Of a stretch of DNA of 64,000 bases, positions 1 to 13,054 are shown piece by piece. Under the pieces are notes generated by a model that saw only the letters and a program-made list of their open reading frames with translations, did not search any database and was not told the origin of the DNA. This DNA comes from Porpolomopsis calyptriformis (taxonomy: Eukaryota; Basidiomycota; Agaricomycetes; Agaricales; Hygrophoraceae): NCBI GenBank assembly GCA_951640195.1, contig OX621165.1, positions 806,001-870,000 of the forward strand. Direction: 5' to 3'. Numbering within the stretch: position 1 is the stretch's first letter; each line of letters opens with the position of its first letter. The position numbers and the translations under genes are program-made.

Positions 1-832
1 ATTTTCCGCAAGCGTCATGAAAACTTTAACCCTACTCATGCCCGGGTGTGTCAACTTTGCTGTCTAATTTGAGCCAGTCGGCATGCCTCTCCATTATGGG
101 CGAGCATGCGCAAGGTTCCCTTACACTTTGTGCACGAAAGCCATGGAGAGAGATGAAGGCGGTAATTTGCCGACCAAAGAGCACGATCGGCCCAAACTCT
201 CACTCGATCGAAGCCATACCAAGCTGAGCTTGGGCGCTAACCTATTGTTTTCAAGCTTAGGCTCTTTACATGCATTCCGTTCTCTTTCTGAGAAATTTTT
301 TCGAACCCGATATGTGCTGCTCTTGTTTGCCTGCCTGAATGCTCGAGGCATCCCGATATGAGTGCCAACATTAGCGTGAGTTGATCTCTGATCAAAAGCT
401 CCGCGTTCATTATCAGGGCTTTCTCAACACATTGGATTCTCTCAATGCTAATGGTCTTGTACTTCTTTGATGCAGGATCTTTCTACCTGGTGAATTTTCA
501 CTTGGGCTGGTAGTCATCTTTAAGGTCCTACTTCTGGAGGTCGCTGCCTTTACCTTCTCACAAACGGCGGTCTGCCTCATGGATGTCAGCCGCTCATACG
601 GCGAAGCCCTTAATATACCAGACCCACAATGACGCATGTATGTATCTCTATCGCTTGCGGCGTCCACCACACCCACCGTGGTCAACCACCACTTACTCAA
701 AAGCCACCCCTCAACCAGGGACAAGGTCCAAGGGAACTCCGTGCCGTCAACTGCGGAACTTGAAGCTTGAAGCTGTCCTGTTGATCACACTTCACAAGCC
801 CTTTTGTAGAACACCCTTCCAAGCGACTAAGA
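1..832. other. No gene recognised
   Basis: Open frames here are short, overlap on both strands and show no recognisable domain. I see no RNA gene or repeat. The last ~100 bases probably hold the promoter and 5' UTR of the gene starting at 833. Confidence 0.4.
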
Positions 833-2296
833 ATGAAGGGAAATTTACGACCCACTCATATTCGAAGGCACCACAGCCAAAGCGATACCACTCCAAACCT
901 CTCGCAAAGCTCCCTGTTCACGGACTCAAAACTGAGCCTCGACGTCGGTCCTCCTTACGCGGGTGAAAATCCTCACCAAGATTCTATCCTGGGTGCGCAT
1001 GTCATAACCCGGTCTGCATCTTCCCCTCTTCTGTCGACGAGCACCCAGACTGGTGGTGTCTACGCGCACCAAACCTTCTCGAGCACGAATTCCTTGCGGT
1101 TAGACCCTCGTTATAGTGGCGCAGGCGACGATCCGTTTACCCCCGTCATCAAACAACTGTCTCCAATTGCAGAACAAGACTACTTCTCCCCTGAGAACCA
1201 AACCCTGCCATTACCAGCCGAGGATGTTACCACTGGTCAGGTTCCTACTCCAACTGAATCCCAATACTCCGGTGTCATTCGTGCGTACCGACTACCTGAT
1301 TTCTTCTACCACTTCTAATCGAGCGGAATGAAATCAGGGCCATCGTCAGTATACTCGACATTCATCACTCGCCCCCTCAACAGGTCCATCAGCCAGGCAT
1401 CTTCGAGAACACACCGCTCATCGTCATCTGCTGCACCTCCGAGCATTCCACCACTTGATCTTCGCCCGGCGTTCCCGAGTCAGATCATCGTCCCCCCACC
1501 GCGGATGCCGAAATCTACCACCGCGAGATCTATGTCTACGATAACTGCCAGCTCAGACGGTCGCGGAGGCGTGTATGACGATGGCTCCTCAATGCGAGCG
1601 GAGAGTTTCAAAACTGCCCAATCCATCGATCTCCACGGAACGGAGCAAGGCATCGAAGGGGGTCCAGGTGCACAGAATACTGGTCGTTCTGGTGGTCTTG
1701 TGCGCGGGCCAGGCCCTCGGACGGGACAAGCAATCGGGCCATCCGCAAATTCACGAGGCTCTCAATCTTCGTTTACTTCGTGTTTCGAAAAACGATGGCG
1801 GAGGAGCGAAGGTTACGGAAGTGGCTTCTCTCTTACCGCATTTCCGAAGATACGCGGGCCGCCATTCGGCATCTCTGCAACACCAGCGTGCTGGTTGTTT
1901 TGGGGAGGCTTTATCGCTCCGTGGTGTTGGATGATCGGGGGATGGTACTACACTATACGGGGGGAGAGGAGACCGAGGTATGGGGAGAAAGGTAAGACGA
2001 AGGAGCTTCTATTGCCGATGTGGGTGATGGCGAAACGGGGACCTGGTGGTGTTGAGCCCACGGAGGAGGCAGTCTCGCAAGGGGCGTGGTTTGGCTATCC
2101 ATTCGTTGCACCTGCGGTTGACAAAGAGGCGTCGGTGACATCTGTTAATTCTCGGTCCCCACCTACGATCAGGGCAAAAAAGCCGAAGACTCTTGATCCG
2201 TGGATATTTCGATGCCGCGTTGCAGCAATCACGAGTGGTATGCTGATTGTCATAGGTTTTGTTATCGCTCTCGTTGTCGTTGGACACAACACATAA
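833..2296 (+). CDS. Serine-rich protein with two C-terminal hydrophobic segments
   Basis: Two exons, 833-1280 and 1338-2296, joined across a 57-nt intron (GTGCGT...CTAAT...CAG) that restores phase and gives 468 aa. The first ~320 residues are Ser/Thr/Pro-rich and probably disordered. A Trp/Gly-rich hydrophobic segment follows at about residue 330 (WLFWGGFIAPWCWMIGGWYY). A basic stretch comes next, then a typical membrane anchor at about 440-465, close to the C terminus. Proteins of this layout recur in Agaricomycetes as uncharacterised serine-rich membrane proteins; that is from general knowledge of such genomes, not a search. The ATG at 833 is the first in frame with good downstream composition. 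Function unknown. Confidence 0.7.
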
Positions 2297-3239
2297 AGGC
2301 TGGCTGATTATTTGGGCATCCCTTCTCTCATTCATTGTCTGGGCATCCTTTTCCTTACACTATATTCGCTATCTCAAGCATGGGCATATAGACAAAGAGT
2401 GTGACTAGCTCTGTGACATTTCTGTGACATCACGCTCGCGTGTTAAGTTTCTCCTGGATGATCATGTCCTCCTCGAAGGCTAGCCACGATGACCCACGAG
2501 ATAGTTCTTTTGAAACCAAAGTGTCCTTTCCAAAAACTTGGCTTCGCGAGTCAAACGGTTCGTCCTATAGTTGGAGTGACTTTAGTGAACCACATTCTCA
2601 TGCGCACTGGCGGCAGAGGCCCTTAGCTCGTCCGCAATGCTTCTATGCGGCTTCATCCTAATCACACGCAATAGGTGAGTACTTCCGTACATTTTGCCAC
2701 CCTTTTTTTTCCTTCGGTGCTCATATATGTCAAACACAACCGATTAGATATCTATGTTGGCCTGCTCTAGTGCTCGCCATTGGCGGCGTCATAAACCAAC
2801 ACCCCTTGCGCACGAAGGAAAGAGGGGCTGGTCCTTGGTCAAGTGTTATGTGCGTCCAGTTAATTCTTCTCCATGCTATGGCTCATTCGTTATTCCAGGT
2901 TGTGTATGTCAGGTATAATCGTATCTTATATGCCTTACTTCATTGTGCCCCTCAAGGCCCCACCAAAGTAGAGGATTATGTATTGCCTATTACTCCTAGG
3001 GTTGCGACTGTGGTCTCAATGAAATACATCTCCCGTCGTTTCACCCACCCATGCATGACAGTCAACCCAACCCAACGCAATAAAAATGGTATAGAAAAGT
3101 TAAACAGATGTAATGTTGCAGGTCATAAACATTGAAATGGGAATGGTAAAGATACACTTTAAAAAAATGCAATGCAGATGATGGGTGGACAACAGAAAAG
3201 CGAAGGAGATATGCATGCGATAGCGGAGGGAAAAAACGT
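2297..3239. other. Intergenic, nothing recognised
   Basis: The stretch lies between the Ser-rich gene (+) and the 3' end of SET1 (-). Only short unsupported frames are present. A doubled TGTGACAT occurs at about 2412-2430 and again near 15397-15415; no function can be given. Confidence 0.4.
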
Positions 3240-6200
3240 CTAGTTGAGAAATCCACGGCATTTAATAGACCCGCAAAGGCAGGGGATTTTGTCTTGTTCA
3301 ATCGGGAAATGATAATCTGGGCAAAGCGGTTACAAATATTGCGAGATGTGAGAATGCGATGTAACTTACCATAGGTGATCTCGTCGCCGAGTTCGATATC
3401 TTGCTTAGCATATATCACTATCTTCTTTTCTCCATTGATAGTGATGATTTTTGCTGTACAGTTGGGGTCGCAAGAGTGGTTAATCAAACGACTGCGAAGA
3501 GCGTCAAATTTCAGGGGGACAAGGCAAACAGAATTCGTCAAAAAAAAAACACTCACCCCAAATTACCTTTCTTTGTAGCATCTACGACCAAATCTTCGTC
3601 TATTCGGAACAAATAACTACTTCCAATCCCCTGCCGTTCGTACGCTTTCTCTCGTTTATCGGCGATTTGCGCGCGGATGATCTCACCAACATACTCAATG
3701 ACCATCTCACCCCGGGAGATTCTCTCCATGGCATACAGACCCCAGTCATGGATAGGTGAGCGTGCGAATCGCAGATGCTTCTTCCTTGTCTGTAGCTGGT
3801 TGAACTTGAAGCTGAGTTCGCTGGCAGCCGTCTCTCCTTTGGACAGTGCTACGGCCCGTTGGACCTGATTGATCTCTTCCAAACCTTGAACACGACGCCG
3901 AGCATTGGCGCGATTCGAACGCGACGACGTGACATGCTGAGGTTGCGGTGGGTCAACCTCAACAGTGGTTTCAACAGTTGTCGCTCGCAGGGCGTATTGG
4001 GCCACATAAGCAGACTTTTCCGTGTGTGAAATCTTGTAGTAACCTTGCGTGCGAGCAGATCCACTCTCATGTTTGCGGAACGGAGGAGGATGAGTAGGAT
4101 CTGAGGATGGACAAGCTGACGTATCATCTTCAGTTTTCGGGAGAGAATTGTCGGAAGCCAACGCAAGTCTTGTGAAGTAAACGTCTTCATCGTCTTCGCA
4201 TAAGTCCTGCTGTAGAGGATCCAGCGGAGGACTTCGAGGGGGGGAAGGGGCCAGTAGACGGTTCCGCTCTGGGATTGGTGAGGGTGACCGAGATGGAGAA
4301 GGAGAAAACTGGGAATCAAGACTGGAACGGATTTCAGAGACTTCCAGAGGATCAAAGTCTAACATGTCGGGGGTGAAAACTTCATCAATAAGATCCTCAG
4401 CCTTCTTGGGAACCTTCCTCCTAGCGGCTTTGAGGTACCCACGACCTTGCACATTGTCAGTATCCCTCTTTTGCCGCTTCTTCGTCGGTTCTGTCTCTTC
4501 AGACACACTTCTCTTGCGTACCCCCAGTAATCCCGATTCGCTAGCGACCGTATCGTCGTCGTCAGACTCAAGGAACTCCTCCACAATTCGCTTCTTCTGT
4601 CTCTTCTTCGGTCTCTCGACCAACTCATCTTCCTCTTTTTGTGTCTTGTCCTCTTCCTGATGATCTTCCTTATCGGTCGGCTGGACACTCTCAGCGATGT
4701 TCTCGTCCTCCAAGAGCTCTCTCCTTTGTTTCTTGAACGATAGCCCTTTCAAACCGCGCTTTTCCATACGTTTTTCTTCGTTCGTCAAGTGCCCACCAAC
4801 CTCGCGCGTGCCAATCTCTTTGACTCTCTTCGCCTTTTCCCCTGCAAACATTCGTCTCAAGTTCGGCCCGACGACTCGTTCCATAATATCCTTCTCCAGC
4901 ATATTTTTCAACTCCTTGACAATGATCTGCTGGGCCTGTTCAACCAATTCGTCGTCCCGCCAGCAAACTTGAGCTTGCGCGGACTTTTGGGTCGGAGGTG
5001 GGTGGACAGTTATGGTGACTGAGTGGTGCGCGACTGTTGGGGTCCCCAAATTCAACACCCTCTCAGCCCTGCGAGCGGAATCGGCCGTTTCGAAGGTGAT
5101 ATACCAACCAAGGTGGTCATGTAGAATCTTTTCCGCACAAAGTGGGTATCAAAACTACCTCACGAGATGGACCAAAGTCACGCACCTTCTGTACCTTGAA
5201 ATCTTTGAAAAAATTCTGCATGTCGTCCTCCCTCACGGCGGCTCCTACTTCGATTCTGACGTGATCCATCCCATTTTTGATTAATTCCGCAACAACATCC
5301 TCGTGCTCCTTTTGCTTTGCACTTTCACTGGCTTGGGCAGGTCGTGCGGGGGTCGGCGAAGGCGAGCGCGAGATATCCATGGCGTGGGGGAGGTACCCAG
5401 CATAGAGAGGGCGGCCTCGAAGAGGAGTTGATGATGACGAGTCTTGTGTGGGATCTACCTGCGGAGAATGGGCTGTGTCGTGTGTCAGAGCAGCTCTCAA
5501 TGATAACATCTTGGCTTGCACGTGTATAGGTGGAGGGAGTACCCGCATGCTCGCTGGCAATGATGAGTCTGGAATCGGGGGAGGAGGTACGCCATTGAGT
5601 TGAGGATTGGGTGGGAGGGGATGGACCTGGGTTGTTGGCCGTCCACTAACTAGCTGGTAAGAGTCCGAACCGCCAGTTGGAAGAGGGGATTGTGCTGAAG
5701 GAACGTTACGAGGATGCTGGGTCGACTGTCGATCAGTCTGCGACTGGCCGGCTGCCCGAGGGTTACGTGAAGGCGTCTGGACAGGATTCGGGGCCGGAAC
5801 GGGCGGAACCTTGCTTACGTTCAAACCCAAATTTGCGTTTGCCTCCCTCAGCTTGGCTTCCTTTTCTTTCCTCTTCTTTTCCTCCCGTTCCCGCTTCTTC
5901 CTCTCATCCAGCTCTTTCAACACAGCCTTCAATTTCGTCCCTTCACCATCAAACACTACCCTGATCTCGTCTCCTTCTACATTTGAGCCCGCACTTACGT
6001 TTAGTCCCAATCCGCTGCCGGTACCCAGCCGTTTCCCATTCTCCTTAGCCACGCACCTTTTGGCTTCCTCGTGCGTGCTATACTTGATAGATACAATGCC
6101 CAGCGCACTCCCATTCTCCTTGTCAATCTGTGGCTCGAACAACACGAGGCTTCCGTGAACGCTGAAATGTCGCCGGATCTGCTGATTCGGCGCCAGTGGT

Positions 6201-8002
6201 GGGAGGTTCGTAATCAACACACAGGTCGGAGGTGGCGGCCCGGTGGAGTTCTCATCGTACTAGAACAAAATTCAAATTTAAGCTATCCGAATCAGACTAA
6301 CGTTGAAAGCGGCTTACCTCGTATTGTATTTCATGAAACATCCCTCTTCCGGGCCTCAAATTTGTTAATTTCTTGAAGCCAACCACTTTTCTTGGATCCC
6401 TCACAACAGGCTCAGGTTCGTCCTCCAAGACCTCGCCATCAAATCTAAGCAAGATCTCCTTGCCTTTACCCTTGCCTTTGACTCGTTGGTCACTCCTATC
6501 TGATGAAGATCGTGCTTTCTCGATGAAAGCTCGAAAATGCCCATCACGATCTTTATCCGTAGCTGGATCATAAAGAATTTTGAAGTCTTTGCCCTGCGGA
6601 AAGCATGATCGTTCTGGTGGCCACGGTGGGAGCGGAGGGAGGGAATCGGTCTTCGGAGGAGGTGTCGGTGGTTTTGTCGAAGGTGGCAACGGAGGGGGTG
6701 CAAACACAGGTGGTGCAGGTAAGGGACTAAGAGAAGCGGACGATTGCTCAGGTGGGAGTGGCGGCGGATTTGAATGAGGAGGCGGTGGCGGAACTGAACG
6801 AGGCGTTGGAGAGGGAGAGGGGGGTGGCGTAGATTGCGGTCTATCTGCTGACAACTGTGCAGGACGCGAATGTGGTGAGTGGGGACGTGATGTAGCAGTG
6901 AGCTGAGGGAGAGATGGAAGTGGAAGTGGAGGGGGTGCGGGCAATGGTGTTGAAGAAGATGATAGAGGAAGAGGTGGCGGTGGGGATTGTGGTGGCGGAG
7001 GCGGTGACTTTGGTGGTGAAGGTCTACCGACTGTTGGAGGTGGAGACATAGGTGGACGTGGCGAGGGTGGGGATAAATGAGAGGGAGGAGGGGGATCGAG
7101 GGAAGGTGGCTGTATGTAGGATGGACTGCGAAGGCTTGGAAGTGGAGTATCGGTGTGTCTGATGGATTGCCGACCTGTACTGCTGGAAGCAGTTGTATCG
7201 TGCCACCCATTCAGTTGTATGCGTAAAGGCTGAAGGCATTAACTCGGTTTAAAGGGATCAAACGGCGAACGGAATAGAAACTTACGGTACTTGATTTTGA
7301 CCATCCTTCAGCGGACCACTTACTGCTTTGATGAGGTTCGTGTGGCCGGAAACTCGAGCTGTTTGGTGTTTCTGTTGAAGATGAGGATTGAGCGAGATGA
7401 TATGACGACTGTGGACGGTCAGAGGCAGGAGGTGGCGAAGGGGTTGAACGCGAAGTTTTTCTTATCGGCGAAGCCTCGCCTATCGCCCGCCCTTTGGCAG
7501 ATGTCGATGCTTGGGGTGTGGCACTTGTGCCGCCTGCCGGGCCAGCGTCATACCATCCATTAATTTGAGATTGTGAACTGCTTGACTAGAGACCCAATCA
7601 GCCCGCAAAGTCGCGCTTTATGAAAGGGAAGCTTACTGCACTCGCATTCGACCACTCGCCCTCTGTCAGTTTACCGATTGGCTTGGTCTTTGTCAAGATG
7701 CTCGGGACGAGTCTCGCAACGCTCGCGTCTCCAAGATCATACACCTCGTGCCCATTGACCAAGCTTGTCGTTGGCGCCCCTCGCGAGTTAGCCAATCCAG
7801 TCGACACAGCTGGTGGTTTAGCGACACCATTTATCAGACTACGTGGGCCAGTGGGAGGGACGACAGCGCTTCTCTTGACTGGCGCCTGCGAACTGGAACT
7901 CGAGGGTTGTTGGGCCGCTGTTGCTGGAAGAGATTGTGGGGTGACGATGGGAAGTGTGCCTACCAAAGCTCGAGGCCCGCGAGGGGGAGCCCTTCCAGAC
8001 AT
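3240..8002 (-). CDS. SET1: Histone H3 lysine-4 methyltransferase, COMPASS catalytic subunit SET1
   Basis: Seven exons (8002-7637, 7585-7286, 7229-6318, 6259-5186, 5127-3557, 3491-3370, 3316-3240) give 1473 aa with all phases consistent. In order: a Pro-rich N terminus starting [13 protein letters not shown]; a conserved block with [15 protein letters not shown] and [11 protein letters not shown] (~450-520); an RRM-like domain ([20 protein letters not shown], ~535); a second RNA-binding/SPOC-like block ([10 protein letters not shown]...GWYITFE, ~875-900); a long charged region with the n-SET; the SET domain (~1325-1455) with [22 protein letters not shown] and [12 protein letters not shown]; and a post-[16 protein letters not shown] at the extreme C terminus. 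The SAM-binding NHSC and the post-SET Cys residues are intact, so it should be active. It is expected to methylate H3K4 in the nucleus as part of COMPASS. Confidence 0.95.
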
Positions 8003-8874
8003 CGTGCCCTAGTTCGCTGAGAGAAAAGAAGAGAAAAAGAAAAAGAAAAAAAAAAGGCTTGAAGTAAAATGCAAGAGCGTGTGCCGTATTAGCACGGCAG
8101 CCAAACAACCCCTCAAAACACTACCTCCAACTCTTAGATCTCATCTTTCACGATTAGTGAGGGCAGGCCAACATTTATCATTCCGTTGCCAGTGTTTTTT
8201 AACGGCAAAGCGACATTGCTCGAAAAATACTTTGTTATCTCAGAAATCGGGGTGGTGATGGCCACCATCGGTCTAGGATGCACCGCGCTTGAACCTACTG
8301 CGAAACAGCCACAAGGGCGCTGATGCCGTGGAGGCATACTCGGGCTTGACCAGACAATTAAATCCGGTGAGAAAGCCTTCATCCTCGTACCAGATCGCTC
8401 GAGATGTAGAGTGTATGAGATACTTGCTCATCACACACGACACATGCATGATATCGGTTGCAATTGACCCCAGGCTATCAACATGAAGGCTCTGACCTAC
8501 TCGAATTGACTAGTGCATCTCTGCTGTTGATGACAGAGACGCAAGGCCATCCAGAAGAGTTTGGCAGGTGATGCCATTGATTGGACACGTTAAAGTAGAG
8601 GAATGGTGAAAGGCTTCTAGCAAGGTTTACCTGCACACAATTGTCGACTCTCAACCCGGGAACGCGTAAAGAGGCAGGAAATCTTATTTGTAATGTACGT
8701 ATCACCTTTATCCGGCAAACATGACCTGGTCTGGGCAACTGCTGATCTTCATATCCAGATTGAACAAGAGGAAAGGATATATCTGTCTGCATATGTATGA
8801 GACAACTTGGTGGTACAGGCAAGTTAAACAAGCGAGCGTTTATGAAAGAAACTCTATTGACCGTGTTCTCTGTG
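8003..8874. other. Intergenic between SET1 start and next gene
   Basis: The stretch contains the SET1 promoter; purine-rich A/G runs lie just upstream of the ATG at 8020-8060 on the + strand. I see no supported gene in the remaining ~800 bases. Confidence 0.4.
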
Positions 8875-10110
8875 TCAAAGTGACCTCAAGGCGTGAATGA
8901 CATTGTCGTAATCGTATTCAACCCAACGCTGACCGCCCCTCTCGAGCGTCCATTGTCTGCTTTTCTCTGAGCATGGATGGATAGGAACCTTCAAAGAGGT
9001 GCCAGTGCACGTAGCATTCGACCGGAGACCTTCTTCTTCTTCTGTTGATGCTGCTGCAAGATCTTCAACGAATTGTTCGCTATTTTCCCCTGCGTCGACA
9101 TCAACATCGCTATCCTTTCCCGCACTTAGTATCGTGTTCTTTGTCTTCTCTTCTTCTGGCTTCCTTCTAGATTCGAAAGGACGGATCTTGAGGAGTGCTT
9201 CCGGGGTAGGGCGAAGTGGCCGTTGTCTGACCTTTGCCTTGATGGGAATGCCCCGGTAAATCTGGGCCAGCTGGGTCTTGGTCGGGGTTTCTTTAGGCAC
9301 GCCTGACTTTCTCTTGTTCGCAAGGATCCTGGACTCGCGAACGAACTCGTCTGGGATCCTCTCGCCCAGGAACCGTTCGAGCTTCCGGATTCGCTTCCGA
9401 TTGGCTGTTGTGGGCGATGGCATGTACGGGATGCTCGGACTCAGGGGGCTAGGGAGAGGAGATGGTATGGACAGGCGAGGGCAGGCGAGGGCGGCGGGGG
9501 AGGTTTTGAGAGTGGGTAGGGTTTTTCGGGGCGAATCGGATTCTTGGCTCTGCTCATCAGAGGTGTTGGGTGAAAGCGTCTCGGCTGTTTCGGAGTCTGG
9601 AAATAAGGGAGACTGGGGAGTTGGGAGGTCTATGGAGGATGGAGGTCGGGGCGAGTAGGGATTCTTAAGAGTGCTGACAGGAGATTGAGGTGGAGGGGGT
9701 GAGGCGGGCGGTGAGGCGGGTGATATGGATAGTTGAGGGACGCATGGGAGTGGACGAAACGAAGGCGAAGGAAGGGTGTGTGTCTTTCCCCCGACGACTG
9801 CTGGTGCCGATGATGGGATGGGTGGCAATGGCCGTGATTTCCATGACAGTGGTGGGGGGAGAGTCGAGGCGTGATGTGTCGAGGGATAGTTGAGATTACG
9901 GGGTTGGGTGAGAGAGGAGAGTCGAGGAGGTGGAAAGTACTCCGGTGATAATGAAGGTATTGAAATGTGAAGGGCGTCTTGTCTTGCCTTGACAGGCAAA
10001 GAAGTGCAGCAAGTAAGGGTGACTGACATGGAGGATGAGGGTGGAGGAAAGAACGACATCGCCGGCGCTTTTAAGTAACGTTGGTACGAAGGAGAACAGG
10101 GGGCGGGCAT
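8875..10110 (-). CDS. Proline-rich conserved hypothetical protein
   Basis: A single open exon of 411 codons from ATG 10110; a second ATG at codon 18 (MSFFPPPSSSM) is an alternative start. Residues ~1-240 are Pro/Ser-rich and probably disordered (PPSPASPPPPQSP-type runs). After ~245 comes a basic, more structured region (RKRIRKLERFLGERIPDEFV, then KAKVRQRPLRPTPEALLKIR). The C terminus is conserved-looking and aromatic (WTLERGGQRWVEYDYDNVIH). No catalytic motif is visible. The order of disordered N terminus, basic helix and short conserved tail suggests a regulatory or scaffold protein. Function unknown. Confidence 0.65.
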   Translation of the reverse strand: MPAPCSPSYQRYLKAPAMSFFPPPSSSMSVTLTCCTSLPVKARQDALHISIPSLSPEYFPPPRLSSLTQPRNLNYPSTHHASTLPPPLSWKSRPLPPIPSSAPAVVGGKTHTLPSPSFRPLPCVPQLSISPASPPASPPPPQSPVSTLKNPYSPRPPSSIDLPTPQSPLFPDSETAETLSPNTSDEQSQESDSPRKTLPTLKTSPAALACPRLSIPSPLPSPLSPSIPYMPSPTTANRKRIRKLERFLGERIPDEFVRESRILANKRKSGVPKETPTKTQLAQIYRGIPIKAKVRQRPLRPTPEALLKIRPFESRRKPEEEKTKNTILSAGKDSDVDVDAGENSEQFVEDLAAASTEEEEGLRSNATCTGTSLKVPIHPCSEKSRQWTLERGGQRWVEYDYDNVIHALRSL

Positions 10111-11210
10111 GGAAGGTTTGGATTGTTTTTCATTTTATTCTTTCCATGCAAGGTGGAGCCCGCTCTCGATCTAGTCATCGATCTCAGTCGCGATCGATTG
10201 CAACACAGACTCACAGCCTTTTTGATAACCGTAAACATGGAGTTCTCGTGACCGCAGCGTTATCCAGACCGAAAAGGTAGCTTAGATGACACTAAACTCC
10301 TTGTCCTGGTCGTATAAGACTGTCCTAGTTATATAAGACTGAAATGTCTGAACAAAACATTGTGATTTTCTATTCAAAGGGACACGTACTGTGCACGAAT
10401 GTCCACCTCTCCCCAATTTTGTCATAAGAATCCGGCTGAATTTGGGCTGCTTGCTCCTCACGGGGACTCCATATCGGTGAGTGTGGACTCCCGCACTGTC
10501 CGCGTTTCATTCTTAGGTTTTGCAAATTGGGCTGCGGGTAAGGTGAGATTACCACCGGGCTCACATCTAGACTTGGATCGATCGTCTACACCCCGCCTAT
10601 GTGATCAAAAGCACGGCTGGCGACCCTCATCGTGAACGTTTGCGTTGTTGTTCTTGTTACAGAAAGCCGAATTGCCGTGAAAACGGACGCAAAATAGATG
10701 ATAGGCACGCACAGGATCCTACGGATGATCATGATGCGACACTGAATGAATAGCAAATTCACCGGATCGCTAGCTCAAGTAAGCGATAGGGACAAACCTC
10801 GGCTCGCGTAGATGTCGTATGTAGACTCAACATAGACTCAGAGGGCGGCAAAAGGCAGGATACGCGTTGTAACTCCAACATTGCATCGCCCGGACGTCCG
10901 CATATCGACCACCTCAGGTATTTCATCTTGGTGTTGTACGACTGATTCCAGGAACGATATGGTGCGGAGACCGACCACTTCTTCTCCACAATTTATAATA
11001 TGGGTTCGTGCAACTGATGGGGCCAGTTGCTTTTGACAATATCGAGCGTCCTAACGACCAACCGAGCTATCTGGGGAGATTTGTTATTCTGGATGTAAAT
11101 GAAGTTGCAGGATGACTGGTTATGGACGAGAGTGAGCGACTCCTATAGATTCCACCTGATATCATGTCCGCGTGGTTCCTGCGGCATAACGCCACGCCGC
11201 TCTTTCAGTG
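10111..11210. other. Intergenic, nothing recognised
   Basis: About 1.1 kb between divergent genes (- at 10110, + at 11211). It should hold both promoters. No RNA gene, repeat or supported reading frame was seen. Confidence 0.4.
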
Positions 11211-12920
11211 ATGGTAAGAATGGGACCAGTGTCATATCCTAGGCCAGCAAGAACTGTCGCCTGGAAGACTGTTCAACCACGGCCCCTCTTGCCTATTTCT
11301 GAGCCTCCTCAGGATTCGCTGATCTTTCCAGATCTTCCTTCACCACCTCGTCTGCCGGCATTGGATGCCCCGTACAGCTTGAGTACCCATGTCATCCCCG
11401 CCGCGTACCCTCGGGTATCTCCCGATTTCCCGCTTCCGCCAACTCCTCCGGGGACCGCAAGCAAGATGGAACGGAAGAGGTTGGCGACCGAGAATGGTGA
11501 GATGCTGTTAGATCTAGAAGACCGGCATTCGAATGGCGAGATTGGCCCGGGAAGTCGCAAGGTTCTTTGGAATGTGGTCAATCGTTATGTGAAAGAGAAC
11601 CTGGACGAGCGTGAGCGCGCGGGACTCACTTTATTCTGTGTCCATGCCAATGGATTCCCGAAAGAGGTACGCGATGTGAATAGCCGTTTATATATCTCAT
11701 ATTCCTGTTCCATCTAGATTTGGGAACCTACTTTGCAGCATCTACTTTCAGCACCCTCTGCCTCTCAGATTGATGAGGTATGGTGCTGGGACTCTGTTCA
11801 GCATGGTGATGCCGCACTGTTGAACTCGGGAAATCTTGGCAGTATCTGTAAGTGTTTCCCCTCTGCGATTTTCGACTGAGGGACAATCGTTCCAGTTGAC
11901 TGGTCTGACAACGCCCGAGACATTTTAAATTTTCTTCTCAACTACCTGCCTTTGGTTGCTACATCCGCTACTTTACCGACGCACCTTTCTCGATTGCCTT
12001 CCGTCGAGTCTCATCGTCGGGAAGTCAGCGGCTATGACAGACGCAGGTTGATTGTCATTGGCCATTCTTACGGGGGTTGCACGGCGTACGTTCGTCCGTC
12101 CGTTTCCAACGCGAATTGGCTGCGCATAACGGTTTCAGGTCGCTGGCGGCGATCCACTTCCCCGCCCTGTTCTCGTCGCTGATCCTCATCGATCCCGTCA
12201 TCATTCGACCCATGTATTACCACGACACTATGCATATCTTCAACCTTGTTATGGGCGCGTTGCAGCGTCGGTCCACGTGGTCGAGTCGGTATGGTATAGA
12301 GCTCTGCTTTTTTTTTAAATTTAATTTAACTCCGAACGCTCTCCAGAGAGGAAGCATTCGGCCTGTTCGCCCAAGTTCCATTCTTCGCAGCATGGGACCC
12401 AGCTGTTTTGAAGGTGTATGTCGAATGTGGCTTGAGAGCTGAAGCCGACGGCAGCGTGAGACTGAAGACGTGTGGGGTGCAAGAGGCGGTAGTTTTTGCG
12501 GGACGCCGGACAGCTTACGAAGTCTGGGAGTTGATCGAGCGGTTGGAGGAGAGTGTGGGACTCAGATGGATCGTCCCTGGGAAAGCCGGAGCTCCTGGGT
12601 TTGTGAAAATTGATTGCACGGGATATTCTCGCTGACGCAAATAGGATTGGAGGTGCAGAGCAGACCCAAGAACGGGTGTGGCGACGACCGAGGAACTCGA
12701 GCCATGTTGTGATGCCTAATGCAGGTCACTTGGTCAGTACAGCCATCTCTCGCACAGCCATATGAACGGTTATTGGTCATGTACAGATTGTCCATGAGAG
12801 ACCGCAAGCGCTAGGTATGTACATGATGTGGTATCAGATGGTCCGACCCTTACGAAGGCAGCACGAGACATTGACAGCTTTCTCGAGGACAAGTACAGAG
12901 TGCTTAAGAGTAACTTGTGA
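11211..12920 (+). CDS. Alpha/beta-hydrolase fold protein (GHSYGG serine hydrolase)
   Basis: Eight exons (11211-11666, 11718-11847, 11896-12085, 12139-12288, 12347-12598, 12645-12732, 12787-12814, 12862-12920) give 450 aa. The first ~125 residues are Pro-rich. The hydrolase fold then starts with TLFCVHANGFPKE (strand and oxyanion-type HxNG). The nucleophile elbow is IGHSYGG (Ser ~253), followed by FSSLILIDPVI, and the catalytic-His candidate is in MPNAGHLIVHERP near the C terminus. The HANGFPK...HSYGG...IDP pattern matches the fungal hydrolase group often annotated as toxin-biosynthesis or Lpx1-like lipases. The substrate cannot be told. No biosynthetic partners lie beside it, so I do not link it to a metabolite pathway. 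Confidence 0.8.
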
Positions 12921-13054
12921 ATAATTCGATCACGAGATTGCTAAAGAAAGCCGTTATTAGTAAAACCTCGCTCGAACGGGTTTGTCGGAGTTGTCCTACA
13001 GAGCTTTCAGTCAACTACCCTCCGTCATGAAAAAGCTGTGAACGTCCCTTCAAA

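Noticed and set aside
1575..1995. Alternative plus-strand frames inside the Ser-rich gene
   Set aside because: The frame continuing from exon 1 has the two hydrophobic anchors and ends with a stop; the others do not connect.
2412..2430. Doubled TGTGACAT, also present near 15397
   Set aside because: Too short to call a repeat family or regulatory site without counts from the whole genome.
3677..4972. Plus-strand frames opposite SET1
   Set aside because: Antisense to a clearly coding exon; no independent features.
6401..7210. 270-codon His/Leu-rich frame inside SET1
   Set aside because: It is a shadow of the Pro-rich third exon of SET1; the SET1 frame is fixed by phase on both sides.
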